From positions 1,302,001 to 1,366,000 of the forward strand of contig OX044357.1 of assembly GCA_943846675.1 (NCBI GenBank): a stretch of DNA of 64,000 nt, given 5' to 3'. Shown one piece after another: positions 24,389 to 33,675 of the stretch. The notes below the pieces were generated by a model that saw only the letters and a list, made by a program, of their open reading frames with translations, had not been told where the DNA came from and did no database searches. A program made the translations under genes and the position numbers. Within the stretch, counting starts at the first letter, position 1. The number at the start of each line of letters is the position of its first letter. Source of the DNA: UBA987 sp002292105 (GTDB lineage Bacteria; Bacteroidota; Bacteroidia; NS11-12g; UBA9320).

Positions 24389-26044
24389 ATGTCAAAGAAT
24401 TTAAGCGAATTATCAGGAAGGGGAGGTATCGTTGACAACCTATTTGAAAAGATGGGTAATGCTGCTGAAAAAAGCGGCACTGTGTCACAAGAAGAGTTGG
24501 ATAGACTAGCAAAAGAATTCTTGGTCGGGAAGGCCAATACCTATGGGACGGTTACCGCCTATGACTTCATGAAACCTGAGAATAAGGGGAAAAAGGCATA
24601 TATCTGTAATGGTTCTGCCTGTCTATGTGCTGGAACGCAAGACAAAGTGATGGACAGTTTGTCTGAACATTATAAACGAGAAGAAATTGGCCACATGACT
24701 TGCTTAGGTCGTTGTCATGAAAATTCTGCATTTCACATTGGCGGCGTTAATTATTCTGGTGACGCCTCTCAAAAAATGTCTGAAATTGTAAGCACCCAAG
24801 GCGCGCTTCAACCAAAAGACGCCTACAACGTAGGATCAAACAAAGAATTATTAACAGAGGCGTTTACAGATGTGGATGCCTACTACAGTATAATCCATGA
24901 TGTGCTAAAAAGGTCTCCTGAGGAAGTACTTGGCGAGATAAAAGACTCTAATATTAGAGGTAGAGGTGGTGCTGGATTTCCAATGGGCGTTAAATGGGAC
25001 TTTTGCCGCAAGGCAGAGTCGGATACCAAGTTTATCATCTGTAATGCAGATGAAGGTGACCCAGGCGCGTATTCGGATCGATATTTATTAGAAGAGCGGC
25101 CACATTCCGTATTGTTCGGAATGATGGTAGGTGGTTTTTGTATGGGCGCACAGTGGGGTATTTTATATATCCGTGCGGAGTATCCTGAATCAGTGGATAT
25201 TGTTAATGCCGCAATACAAGAATTACGCGATAGAAATTTGCTAGGGGATAACATTTTAGGTACTGGGTTTAACTTTGATTTTAAAGTAATTAAAGCACAG
25301 GGCGCCTATATATGTGGTGAAGAAACTGCGTTGATTAATTCGATTGAAGGCCAACGTCCAGAAGTTAGAACCCGGCCACCTTTTCCTGCTATTCAGGGGT
25401 TGTTTAACAAACCAACCATTGTGAACAATGTAGAAACGCTTGCTGCGGTGCATTGGATTTTAGACAATGGAGGTTCAGCCTATGCTGCGTTGGGTACTGA
25501 TAAATCAACCGGAACGAAACTGGTTTGTCTGGATTCTTTTTTTAACAAACCGGGTATGTACGAAGTTGAAATGGGGACGTCACTACGTACCGTAATTGAT
25601 GACTTTGGTGGTGGATTTAAGGAGCCTGTAAAAGCGATGCACATTGGTGGACCGCTTGGTGGCATGGTTCCAGTATCTAAGATAGACGATTTGGCTATTG
25701 ATTTTGAATCTTTTTCAACCAATGGCTTTTTACTTGGTCATGCGTCGGTAGTTTGTATTCCTGAAAAGATTGAAATCATTAAATACCTAGAACATTTGAT
25801 GGAATTTGCGGCCTATGAAAGTTGCGGCAAATGCTTCCCGTGTCGTTTAGGTACCACACGAGGTCAAGAGATGTTTGCCAAAGCAATTAATGACGAGAAT
25901 TACAAGATTGATAGAGATTTGTTAAACGATCTATTAGACACCTTGCAAGAAGGATCGTTATGTGCGCATGGTGGAGGCATACCACTTCCAGTAAAAAATG
26001 CCTTACATTATTTTGAAGATGAATTAAGTCAATACCTAGCTTAA
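24389..26044 (+). CDS. Formate dehydrogenase, NuoE/NuoF-like diaphorase subunit
   Basis: This 551-residue protein passes electrons from the formate-oxidising subunit to NAD+ through FMN. The N-terminal part (about 1-150) is a NuoE-like thioredoxin-fold [2Fe-2S] region with CNGSACLCAGTQ and CLGRCHE. The rest is NuoF-like: NIRGRGGAGFPMGVKWDFC and CNADEGDPGAYSDR (FMN/NADH site), YICGEETALINSIEGQRPE, and a C-terminal ESCGKCFPCRLGT binding [4Fe-4S]. It is cytoplasmic. The gene is 29 bp upstream of the catalytic subunit, and the pair matches soluble NAD-dependent formate dehydrogenases (FdsB/FdsA type) and not respiratory complex I. Confidence 0.93.
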   Translation: MSKNLSELSGRGGIVDNLFEKMGNAAEKSGTVSQEELDRLAKEFLVGKANTYGTVTAYDFMKPENKGKKAYICNGSACLCAGTQDKVMDSLSEHYKREEIGHMTCLGRCHENSAFHIGGVNYSGDASQKMSEIVSTQGALQPKDAYNVGSNKELLTEAFTDVDAYYSIIHDVLKRSPEEVLGEIKDSNIRGRGGAGFPMGVKWDFCRKAESDTKFIICNADEGDPGAYSDRYLLEERPHSVLFGMMVGGFCMGAQWGILYIRAEYPESVDIVNAAIQELRDRNLLGDNILGTGFNFDFKVIKAQGAYICGEETALINSIEGQRPEVRTRPPFPAIQGLFNKPTIVNNVETLAAVHWILDNGGSAYAALGTDKSTGTKLVCLDSFFNKPGMYEVEMGTSLRTVIDDFGGGFKEPVKAMHIGGPLGGMVPVSKIDDLAIDFESFSTNGFLLGHASVVCIPEKIEIIKYLEHLMEFAAYESCGKCFPCRLGTTRGQEMFAKAINDENYKIDRDLLNDLLDTLQEGSLCAHGGGIPLPVKNALHYFEDELSQYLA

Positions 26045-26073
26045 ATATACCTACCACAGATAAAGCGAAAAGA

Positions 26074-28824
26074 ATGAATAGAATAGCCTATATCAATAAT
26101 CAGCCACACGCGTTTCACGAAGGGGAAACGATATTGAAATTTGTCAAGCGTGTAACTGGTCAAGAAAAAATTATACCCACGCTTTGCGACGCACCCAATT
26201 TAGATCCCTTTGGGTCGTGCCGTGTGTGCAGTGTTGACGTTGCGTTGGAAGAAGGTGGAAAAACGAAAACGATGGCCTCATGCCATTCTCCTGTTGCTGC
26301 CGGACAGTACATATATCCAGATTCTAAACAGGTAAAAAAACTCAGAAAAAACATCATGGAATTGGTGTTGACAGATCATCCTTTGGATTGTCTGACGTGT
26401 GAGGTTAATGGAAACTGTGAGCTGCAAGATGTTGCAGCACAAGTTGGCATCAGAGAGGTACGCTACCCAGAAGGTAAAAACCATTTGGACCGTACGAAAG
26501 ATTTAAGTCATCCGTACATGACATCAGACATGTCTAAGTGTATCAATTGCTACAGATGTGTTAGGGCCTGTGATGAGGTGCAGGGAGAGTTTGTTTTAAG
26601 TATGGCAGGACGTGGATTTGATAGCCACATTGTTAAGGGAAATGATTTGACGTTTATGGAGTCAGATTGTGTAAGCTGTGGAGCTTGTGCACAAGCTTGT
26701 CCTACCTCCGCAATTTCTGATGTATTTCAATCCAAAGCAGTGCATACCGAAGAAACGACACGAACCATTTGTACGTATTGTGGTGTTGGGTGTAACCTTG
26801 AGGTGAATACGGCCAACGGCGAGATATTATCTATTCAGGCGCCATACGATGCACAAACAAATGGAGGGCATACCTGCCTTAAAGGACGTTATGCATTTAA
26901 GTTTTACAATCATCCAGATCGATTACGCAGTCCATTAATAAAAAGGAACGGCAAGTTTGAAGAGGCCACTTGGGACGAGGCGTATACCCATATAGAAAAT
27001 GAATTGAACCGCATAAAAGCAGAAAGCGGCCCAGATGCTATCGCTGGTATCTCGTCTGCACGAACGCCCAACGAGGAGAACTACTTGATGCAAAAATTCA
27101 TCAGAGCAGTTGTTGGTACAAATAACATCGACTGTTGTGCGCGTGTGTGTCACTCGCCAACGGCTTTAGGCATGCAACGTGCTTTTGGTACAGGAGCGGC
27201 AACCAACTCTATTAGTGATTTGGAGCATACGGACTGTATTTTGGTGATAGGTGCAAACCCAACAGATGCGCATCCAGTTACTGGGGTGAAAATAAAGCAG
27301 AAGTTTATGAAGGGAGTCACAAGTATTGTGATAGACCCAAGACGTATAGAACTTGCCAAATATGCAACATACCACTTGCAACTAAGACCTGGTACCAACG
27401 TGGCGATGTTGAATATGATGTTGTACTACATCATTTCTGAAGGTTGGGTAGACGATGAGTTTGTTGCCAACAGAACTGAAGGATTTGAGGCCTTAAAGAA
27501 AGAAATTCTTGCCTTGGATATGGACGAAATGGAGCGCTTGACAGGTGTTGATCGCAACTTAGTGAAAGAGGCAACAAAAGCATATGCGGCTTCTAAAGCA
27601 GCTATGGAATTCCATGGATTAGGTGTGACGGAACATTCGCAAGGAACATTTGCCATTCAACTCATTGCTGATTTGGTTATGATTACCGGTAATATCGGTA
27701 AGCCAGGTGCCGGAATGAATCCTTTAAGAGGTCAAAATAACGTACAAGGTGCAGCAGATATGGGTGCACAACCACATCAAGGTGCGGGTTACTTAGATGT
27801 GACGGACCCAGAAATGAATCACCGGTACAATACATTTTATAAAAGAGAAGTACCAAGTCATATTGGATACAAAATTCCTGAAATGTTCGATGCAGCCATA
27901 AATGGCGACTTAAAAGCGCTTTGGATTATTGGGGAAGATGTGGTTCAAACTGATCCGAATACAAACAAGGTGATCAAAGCCATGGAAAGTGTTGACTTAT
28001 TGGTCGTGCAAGAGTTGTTTATGACTGAAACGGCCATGCGTGCAACAGTAGTTTTACCTGGTGCAAGTTTCCTTGAAAAAGAGGGCACATTTACGAATGG
28101 CGAAAGACGTATTCAACGGGTAAATAAGGTGGTCGAACCGTTAGAAGGGACTAAGCCTGATGGTCAAATAATCATTGACATGATGAACCGTATGGGTTAC
28201 GAACAACCAGATTATACGGCTAAAGGGATGTTAGAAGAGATTTCTCAAATCGTTCCATTCTTTGCTGGTGTAAAATGGGATGAGTTAGGTCAAAATGGAA
28301 AACAATGGCCTGTTAAACCAAATGGCGAAGACACGCAAATGTTACATATAGAAGAGTTCAAAAACGGCAAAGGACAGTTTGCGTTTTATTCGTTTAGCGA
28401 GTCAAAAGAACTGGAGAAATACAGTAAAGATTTCCCATACATCATTACCACCAATCGGGAGTTAGAGCATTACAACTGTGGGGCTATGACACGACGAACG
28501 GGTAACGTGGATATTTTAACGGAAGACGTCTTGCTGATTCATCCAGATGATGCAACTAAAGAAGGCATTGCAGATGGCGAGTTTGTATGTGTTGAATCGC
28601 CAAGAGGAAAGGTCGATATCAAAGCCTTGGTGACCGACGAAATGAAACCCGGTATCTTGAGTTCAACATTCCACTTCCCTGAAGTGATGCTAAACATCAT
28701 CACATCAGACGAACATTGTTCTGAAGCGATGTGTCCTGAGTATAAGGTGGTGAGTTGTCGCTTAAGAAAAAGTAAAGGCAAGTTCAAGCAAATGGCAGAG
28801 GCTAGCACAGTTGTAACAAACTAG
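26074..28824 (+). CDS. Formate dehydrogenase catalytic subunit, Mo/W bis-MGD, Cys type
   Basis: This 916-residue enzyme oxidises formate to CO2. Its domains in order are a NuoG-like N-terminus with a [2Fe-2S] site (LCDAPNLDPFGSCRVC), a His-Cys cluster (HPLDCLTCEVNGNC), two [4Fe-4S] sites (CINCYRCVRAC and CVSCGACAQACP), then the molybdopterin domain with its own cluster (CTYCGVGCNL, CLKGR). The metal ligand is Cys359 followed by His360 (ARVCHSPTA), so this is a cysteine and not a selenocysteine enzyme. C-terminal bis-MGD contacts include GAMTRRTGNVDIL and FHFPEVMLNI. fdhD and the NuoF-like partner are upstream. The third small subunit (FdsC/FdsD) is not seen here. Confidence 0.95.
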   Translation: MNRIAYINNQPHAFHEGETILKFVKRVTGQEKIIPTLCDAPNLDPFGSCRVCSVDVALEEGGKTKTMASCHSPVAAGQYIYPDSKQVKKLRKNIMELVLTDHPLDCLTCEVNGNCELQDVAAQVGIREVRYPEGKNHLDRTKDLSHPYMTSDMSKCINCYRCVRACDEVQGEFVLSMAGRGFDSHIVKGNDLTFMESDCVSCGACAQACPTSAISDVFQSKAVHTEETTRTICTYCGVGCNLEVNTANGEILSIQAPYDAQTNGGHTCLKGRYAFKFYNHPDRLRSPLIKRNGKFEEATWDEAYTHIENELNRIKAESGPDAIAGISSARTPNEENYLMQKFIRAVVGTNNIDCCARVCHSPTALGMQRAFGTGAATNSISDLEHTDCILVIGANPTDAHPVTGVKIKQKFMKGVTSIVIDPRRIELAKYATYHLQLRPGTNVAMLNMMLYYIISEGWVDDEFVANRTEGFEALKKEILALDMDEMERLTGVDRNLVKEATKAYAASKAAMEFHGLGVTEHSQGTFAIQLIADLVMITGNIGKPGAGMNPLRGQNNVQGAADMGAQPHQGAGYLDVTDPEMNHRYNTFYKREVPSHIGYKIPEMFDAAINGDLKALWIIGEDVVQTDPNTNKVIKAMESVDLLVVQELFMTETAMRATVVLPGASFLEKEGTFTNGERRIQRVNKVVEPLEGTKPDGQIIIDMMNRMGYEQPDYTAKGMLEEISQIVPFFAGVKWDELGQNGKQWPVKPNGEDTQMLHIEEFKNGKGQFAFYSFSESKELEKYSKDFPYIITTNRELEHYNCGAMTRRTGNVDILTEDVLLIHPDDATKEGIADGEFVCVESPRGKVDIKALVTDEMKPGILSSTFHFPEVMLNIITSDEHCSEAMCPEYKVVSCRLRKSKGKFKQMAEASTVVTN

Positions 28825-28860
28825 TGAAAAGTTTTACCTGACGGTTGAAAGGCATAAACA

Positions 28861-28894
28861 AAAAAAGCCCTAATCATATGATTAGGGCTTTTTT
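28861..28894. terminator. Bidirectional terminator between convergent genes
   Basis: The 34 bases are a perfect palindrome: AAAAAAGCCCTAATCAT followed directly by its complement ATGATTAGGGCTTTTTT. It serves the formate dehydrogenase operon and the convergent gene ending at 28912. Confidence 0.92.
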
Positions 28895-28911
28895 AATATC
28901 GTAAAACGGGA

Positions 28912-29457
28912 TTATTTACCGCCGTCTAATTCGTCTTGCCAAGCTTTTAGCTCGTCCCAGTTTCCAGCAGCAGCCATTTCAGCTTGCTTTGGCCATGTTC
29001 CTGGATCGTGTGCCTTGAAGTTGCCTTCAGCAGCATCTAAGATTGCTCTAATGTCTTCTGCAGATTTAGTTGCCAACGTTGCAAACGAGTCAACACCTGC
29101 TTCATTTAAAACAGTTGCGATTTTAGGACCAATGCCTTCAATCTTGTTTAATTTATCAGCAGCCTTTTTTGCTGCAGTTGGTGCCTTTTCTTTTGTTTCA
29201 GCCTTCGTAGCTTTTTTCGCAGCTGCAGGAGCTTCTTCTTTAGCTTCCGCTTTTGTCGCTTTCTTTGCAGCAGGTTTAGAAGCCTTGCTCAAGTTTTTTG
29301 CAACTGTTAAAACGTCGTCCTCTAATATAACTCCAGACTCTTCCTTATAAGGAGAAGCCACAAAATTGCGTCGGATGTTTCGCTTAATCGCTAAGGTTCT
29401 TTCTTTAGCTTTTGTTTTATTTCTTCTTGCTTTACGCTCTAATCTTGTTACTGCCAT
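28912..29457 (-). CDS. Basic protein with H1-like Ala/Lys linker and helix-hairpin-helix domain
   Basis: This is a 181-residue protein starting MAVTRLERKARRNKTKAKE. A Met six codons upstream lies inside a perfect TACTTTTG box (29473-29480), so it is not used. Residues of about 1-60 are very basic and then mixed. Residues of about 65-105 are an imperfectly repeated Ala/Lys/Glu-rich linker (KKATKAEAKEEAPAAAKK, then KKATKAETKEKAPTAAKK), like histone H1 tails. The C-terminus has a helix-hairpin-helix motif (LNKIEGIGPKIATVLNEAGV) followed by a Trp-containing tail, as in DUF4332-like or ribosomal L21-extension domains. It is probably a nucleic-acid-binding, chromosome- or ribosome-associated protein, which is inference. 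Confidence 0.82.
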   Translation of the reverse strand: MAVTRLERKARRNKTKAKERTLAIKRNIRRNFVASPYKEESGVILEDDVLTVAKNLSKASKPAAKKATKAEAKEEAPAAAKKATKAETKEKAPTAAKKAADKLNKIEGIGPKIATVLNEAGVDSFATLATKSAEDIRAILDAAEGNFKAHDPGTWPKQAEMAAAGNWDELKAWQDELDGGK

Positions 29458-29472
29458 CTCAAAAAATTTTCG

Positions 29473-29480
29473 CAAAAGTA
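29473..29480 (-). promoter_or_regulatory. Candidate -7 box that fixes the 29457 start
   Basis: TACTTTTG on the minus strand overlaps the upstream in-frame ATG at 29475 and lies 15 bases before the ATG at 29457. Confidence 0.55.
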
Positions 29481-29604
29481 GGGGTTTTCCTGTTCAAAAA
29501 CCGCAAGTAATTTTCTTTTTTTCGTCTTTTGTTTTATTGAATTCAAATTAATTAAAAATAGCACAGAATACGACCGAAAATGACCAACAAGTACATAGGT
29601 TATT

Positions 29605-29612
29605 TACTTTTG
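29605..29612 (+). promoter_or_regulatory. Candidate -7 box for trkA
   Basis: TACTTTTG is a perfect TAnnTTTG match, 13 bases before the ATG at 29626. Confidence 0.5.
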
Positions 29613-29625
29613 CACACGTTATAAA

Positions 29626-30963
29626 ATGAGAATTGTAATTGCTGGTGCTGGGGAAGTTGGTTTCTATTTAGCGAAACTGCTTTCAAACGAGTCACACGAC
29701 ATCGTATTAATCGACGACAATCCCAAAATTCTATCCCGTGTACAGGATGGTTTGGATGTCATTGCTATAAAAGGGGATGCCTGCTCAATTAAAATACTTA
29801 AAGAAGCCGAAGTCCAAAGTGCAGACCTGTTAATTGCGGTTACGTCTTCCGAGAAAATTAATTTCATGGTGTCGACAATTGGTAAGCAATTGGGAGTTGC
29901 CAAAACCATCGCCCGCGTAAACAACACGGAATTCTTAGATCCAAAGTGTACCATTGACTTCAAGCAATTGGGTATCGATGTAATGATATCGCCTGAAGAA
30001 CTAGCCTCCAAAGAAATATGGCGACTGATTAAACGGTCGGCGTTTACAGATGCCTTTGAGTTTGAAATGGGCAAGTTGGTACTCGTTGGGATAAACTTGG
30101 ACAATCATGCACCTGTTGTCAATAGAACAATTGATGAGACAGCTGCATTGAATCCGAATTTTAATTTTATTCCTATCGGCATTCAACGAGATGGCGAGAC
30201 CATGGTTCCAAGAGGAGATACAACATTTCTATTCGGCGACCATATTTACTTTTTGTCGCTTCCTGCAGGTCTGGAAGAAATTATAAATCTAACCGGTAAA
30301 GAAGAACATCGAATCAAGAACGTGATGATGTTAGGCGGAGGCAAGGTTGGCCTGAACGCCATTAACAAAATCAGGAAGAAAAGAAAGATCAAAGTGATCG
30401 AACAAAATGCTGAACGATGCATGTCTATCGCCGACGAATACTCAGACGTTTTGGTCATCAATTCTGACGGACACGACGTGCGCGTGCTGGAACAAGAGAA
30501 TATTTCAGATATGGACGCTTATATCGCTGTTACAGGTAATTCTGAAACCAATATCATGTCTTGTTTGATGGCAAAGGCACATGGCGTGAAAAAGACCATT
30601 GCTTTGGTGGAAAACATGGATTATATCAATTTGTCTCAAACCATTGGTATCGATACACTCATCAACAAAAAACTAATAGCGGCAAACAATATCTTTAGGT
30701 ATGTCAGACAGGGTGACGTGATTAGTATTGCTGCGGTGCACGGATTGGATGCTGAGGTTTTAGAGTTTAATGCCAAAGAAAAATCTAAAATTACCAAGGG
30801 CTTAGTTAAGGACTTAGATTTTCCTAAAAAAGCAATCATTGGTGGTATTTTAAGAAACGGCGTTGCACAAATGATTGGTGGTAACGACCAAATACAGCCA
30901 AACGACAAAGTTGTGGTCTTGTCTGAACATTCAGTTATCAAAGAAGTTGAAAAATTCTTTTAA
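29626..30963 (+). CDS. trkA: Trk potassium uptake regulatory subunit TrkA
   Basis: This is a 445-residue cytoplasmic protein made of two RCK/TrkA-N plus TrkA-C units. The first Rossmann domain starts MRIVIAGAGEVGFYLAKLL and binds NAD(H) or ATP. The second starts VMMLGGGKVGLNAINKI at about residue 234. It gates the TrkH channel, whose gene starts within the last codons of this one, so they are translationally coupled. Length fits full-size two-unit TrkA. Confidence 0.95.
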   Translation: MRIVIAGAGEVGFYLAKLLSNESHDIVLIDDNPKILSRVQDGLDVIAIKGDACSIKILKEAEVQSADLLIAVTSSEKINFMVSTIGKQLGVAKTIARVNNTEFLDPKCTIDFKQLGIDVMISPEELASKEIWRLIKRSAFTDAFEFEMGKLVLVGINLDNHAPVVNRTIDETAALNPNFNFIPIGIQRDGETMVPRGDTTFLFGDHIYFLSLPAGLEEIINLTGKEEHRIKNVMMLGGGKVGLNAINKIRKKRKIKVIEQNAERCMSIADEYSDVLVINSDGHDVRVLEQENISDMDAYIAVTGNSETNIMSCLMAKAHGVKKTIALVENMDYINLSQTIGIDTLINKKLIAANNIFRYVRQGDVISIAAVHGLDAEVLEFNAKEKSKITKGLVKDLDFPKKAIIGGILRNGVAQMIGGNDQIQPNDKVVVLSEHSVIKEVEKFF

Positions 30964-32419
30964 GTCACATATTAATTGGAAACTGATTTCCAATGTCATT
31001 GGGCTGCTGTTCATGCTCAACGGTTTGTTTATTCTTTTTTGCCTGCCCACAAGTATCTATTATTTAGAAGGCGACACCTACCCAATATTGATCTCTTCGG
31101 CCATAAACCTAAATCTCGGGTTTATGCTTTGGTATTTTTCAAGAGAACACGAGAAGAAATTAAGACAAAAAGACGGCTACCTTATCGTTACCTTAGGTTG
31201 GTTGGCACTTTCATTAGGAGGAAGCTTGCCATATATGTTGAGTGGTATAATTCCCAATTTTACCTCAGCATTTTTTGAAACAGTGTCCGGCTATACCACA
31301 ACCGGAAGCTCTGTACTGAACAACATTGAAGGTGTTCACAAAGGTATATTGCTTTGGAGAAGCCTTACCCAATGGATGGGGGGGATGGGGATTATCGTAT
31401 TGACGGTTGCTATTTTGCCTATTCTTGGCGTTGGAGGTATGCAGTTGTTTATGGCAGAATCTCCGGGGCCGTCAACGAGTAAATTACACCCCAGAATTAC
31501 GGAAACAGCAAAGCGTTTGTGGATTATCTATGCGGTGATCACATTGGTAGAGATTTTTGCGCTAAAAATTGCTGGTATGACGTGGTACGATGCAGTCAAT
31601 CATTCGTTTACAACGGTTTCTACGGGCGGTTTTTCAACAAAAAATGCCAGTATAGCGGCCTATAATTCACCCGCTATTGAATATGTAGTCAGTCTGTTTA
31701 TGTTCTTTGGGGGCCTAAATTTTACGTTGTTCTACTTTATTATTAAGTTGAAGTTTTCTGAAATAATTAAAAACGAAGAGTTCAGGTTTTATGGTGGGTT
31801 GGTCATTTTTGCCATCATTGCAACTACCGCGTCACTGCTGTTTCTTGATGTAAGTGACTTTGAACAGGCGTTCAGAGAGTCGGTATTTATGGTAATCAGT
31901 ATTGTGACCACCACGGGTTTTGCTACAGCGGATTATACCACCTGGGGCTATTTCTTGACCCTGACTTTTTTCTTGTTAATGTTTTTTGGAGCGTCAGCTG
32001 GTTCTACTTCCGGTGGAATTAAGATTGTTAGACACATGTTGATAGCCAAAAACGGGATGGCTGAGTTAAAACGAATATTACACCCAAGTGCGATTATTCC
32101 GGTGCGCTACAACGGAAGAGCTGTTGAGCAGAAGATTATCTATAATATCCTCGCGTTCTTCTTTATTTACCTCACGGTTTTTGCACTGGGAACCATTGTC
32201 ATGACGTTTTATGGTTACGACTTGGTTACAGCGGCTGGAGCTACAATCTCCTCGTTAGGGAACATCGGTCCAGGAATAGGAGGGGTAGGGCCTTCGCACA
32301 ACTTTTCAGCATTCCCTGAGTCTGCTAAAATTTTCCTTAGCTTTTTAATGCTCCTAGGGAGACTCGAATTGTTTACGATGTTGCTGCTTTTAATGCCAGC
32401 CTTTTGGACTAAGACATAA
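30947..32419 (+). CDS. trkH: Trk potassium transporter membrane subunit TrkH
   Basis: This protein is about 490 residues from a TTG at 30947 (LKNSFKSHINWK follows), overlapping trkA by 17 bp. An in-frame ATG at 30875 lies deep inside trkA, and the next Met is inside the first helix, so the TTG is preferred. The protein has the TrkH/KtrB fold with repeated selectivity-filter regions: ETVSGYTTTGSSVL, FTTVSTGGFSTKN, VSIVTTTGFATADY and the last around ISSLGNIGPGIGG. It forms the K+-conducting inner-membrane channel controlled by TrkA. Confidence 0.93.
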   Translation: MKNSFKSHINWKLISNVIGLLFMLNGLFILFCLPTSIYYLEGDTYPILISSAINLNLGFMLWYFSREHEKKLRQKDGYLIVTLGWLALSLGGSLPYMLSGIIPNFTSAFFETVSGYTTTGSSVLNNIEGVHKGILLWRSLTQWMGGMGIIVLTVAILPILGVGGMQLFMAESPGPSTSKLHPRITETAKRLWIIYAVITLVEIFALKIAGMTWYDAVNHSFTTVSTGGFSTKNASIAAYNSPAIEYVVSLFMFFGGLNFTLFYFIIKLKFSEIIKNEEFRFYGGLVIFAIIATTASLLFLDVSDFEQAFRESVFMVISIVTTTGFATADYTTWGYFLTLTFFLLMFFGASAGSTSGGIKIVRHMLIAKNGMAELKRILHPSAIIPVRYNGRAVEQKIIYNILAFFFIYLTVFALGTIVMTFYGYDLVTAAGATISSLGNIGPGIGGVGPSHNFSAFPESAKIFLSFLMLLGRLELFTMLLLLMPAFWTKT

Positions 32420-32444
32420 GCAAAATGAAAATGGTTTCTGTTGT

Positions 32445-33494
32445 CTAGATGATTAGTAACGCATCACCGTAACACAAGAAATTGTACTTTTCCTTAATCG
32501 CAGTACTATAGATTTCGTGTGTTAAATCCACATCATCCAAGAACGCACTGGTCAACATCATTAATGTTGATTCTGGTTGATGAAATCCAGTTAAGTATGA
32601 ATTGGCAATTTTGAAATTGTGTGGTGGGAATAAGAATTTGTCTGTCCATCCATCAGCACCGTTTAATTTGCCAAAAGCAGATACAGAAGATTCTAATCCT
32701 CTCATTACACTTGAGCCTACAGCACAAACACGTTTCTTATTTTCTTTTGCGTTGTTCACTTGATTCGCCACTTCATCAGTAATGCTAAATTTTTCTGAAT
32801 CCATTTTGTGTTTGGTCAAATCTTCAACCTCGACATTTCGAGACGAACCAAGACCAATGTTTAGGTTCATTTTGGCAAAATTTACGCCTTTGATTTCAAG
32901 GCGCATCATGAGCTCTCTAGTAAAGTGCAATCCTGCTGCTGGTGGAGCTATAGCGCCTTCAGTTTCAGCAAAAATGGTTTGATATCTTTCTTTGTCTTCT
33001 GCTTCAACAGATCTGTCAATGTATTTAGGAAGTGGTGTTTCTCCAATTCTGTCAACAACCGCTTTAAAATCATCAGCCGAACCGTCAAACAAGAAACGGA
33101 TGGTACGACCACGAGATGTTGTGTTGTCAATAACTTCTGCAACTAAATCGTCTTCTCCAAAAAACAATTTATTTCCCACGCGAATTTTTCGAGCAGGATC
33201 TACCAATACGTCCCATAATCGCAATTCAGGATTAAGTTCACGTAATAAAAAAACCTCAATTCTAGCACCTGTTTTCTCTTTGTTTCCAAACAAACGCGCT
33301 GGGAAAACTTTTGCATCGTTCAATACCAAAACGTCGCCTTCATCAAATATGCCTAAGAGTTCTTTAAATTCTTTGTGCTCAATAGAACCGTCTTTTCTAT
33401 TAACGACCATTAAACGAGAGTCGCCTCTATAGCCAGCTGGTTTTTGAGCAATTAGATTTTCAGGAAGTTCAAATTTGAATTTAGAAAGTTTCAT
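32445..33494 (-). CDS. queA: S-adenosylmethionine:tRNA ribosyltransferase-isomerase
   Basis: This 349-residue enzyme adds the cyclopentane-type ring to 7-aminomethyl-7-deazaguanine in tRNA, making epoxyqueuosine. Signatures are FELPENLIAQKPAGYRGDSRL at the N-terminus, VLVLNDAKVFPARL, IAPPAAGLHFT, MNLNIGLGSSRNVEVEDL and a C-terminal FHQPESTLMMLTSAF. Length is normal. A TACCTTCG box (33525-33532, minus strand) lies 30 bases upstream. Its 3' end faces the trkH stop. Confidence 0.96.
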   Translation of the reverse strand: MKLSKFKFELPENLIAQKPAGYRGDSRLMVVNRKDGSIEHKEFKELLGIFDEGDVLVLNDAKVFPARLFGNKEKTGARIEVFLLRELNPELRLWDVLVDPARKIRVGNKLFFGEDDLVAEVIDNTTSRGRTIRFLFDGSADDFKAVVDRIGETPLPKYIDRSVEAEDKERYQTIFAETEGAIAPPAAGLHFTRELMMRLEIKGVNFAKMNLNIGLGSSRNVEVEDLTKHKMDSEKFSITDEVANQVNNAKENKKRVCAVGSSVMRGLESSVSAFGKLNGADGWTDKFLFPPHNFKIANSYLTGFHQPESTLMMLTSAFLDDVDLTHEIYSTAIKEKYNFLCYGDALLII

Positions 33495-33675
33495 GCAGAA
33501 TTTTTATGTCCGAATTAAAGCCTGCGAAGGTAAATATTTATCGGGAAATAAGATTCAAGAATTGTCGATATTTCAGTATGCTGATGAAGTGTAAAGCCTT
33601 TACTGCACTTTTAGGATAAGATCGCTGTGGTCGTCGTGCTATCCGAACCATATTAATTCAGTTCTGATCTAGGTG

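Noticed and set aside
27121..27160. Selenocysteine at the formate dehydrogenase active site
   Set aside because: The codon at the active position is TGT (Cys359). No in-frame TGA is read through.
24389..28824. Respiratory complex I (NuoEF/NuoG) genes
   Set aside because: The catalytic subunit carries a full bis-MGD formate dehydrogenase domain with Cys359-His360, fdhD is adjacent, and no other nuo genes are present.
30875..30946. TrkH start at 30875
   Set aside because: It would overlap trkA by 89 bp, and the added residues are hydrophilic and unlike TrkH N-termini. The TTG at 30947 fits better.
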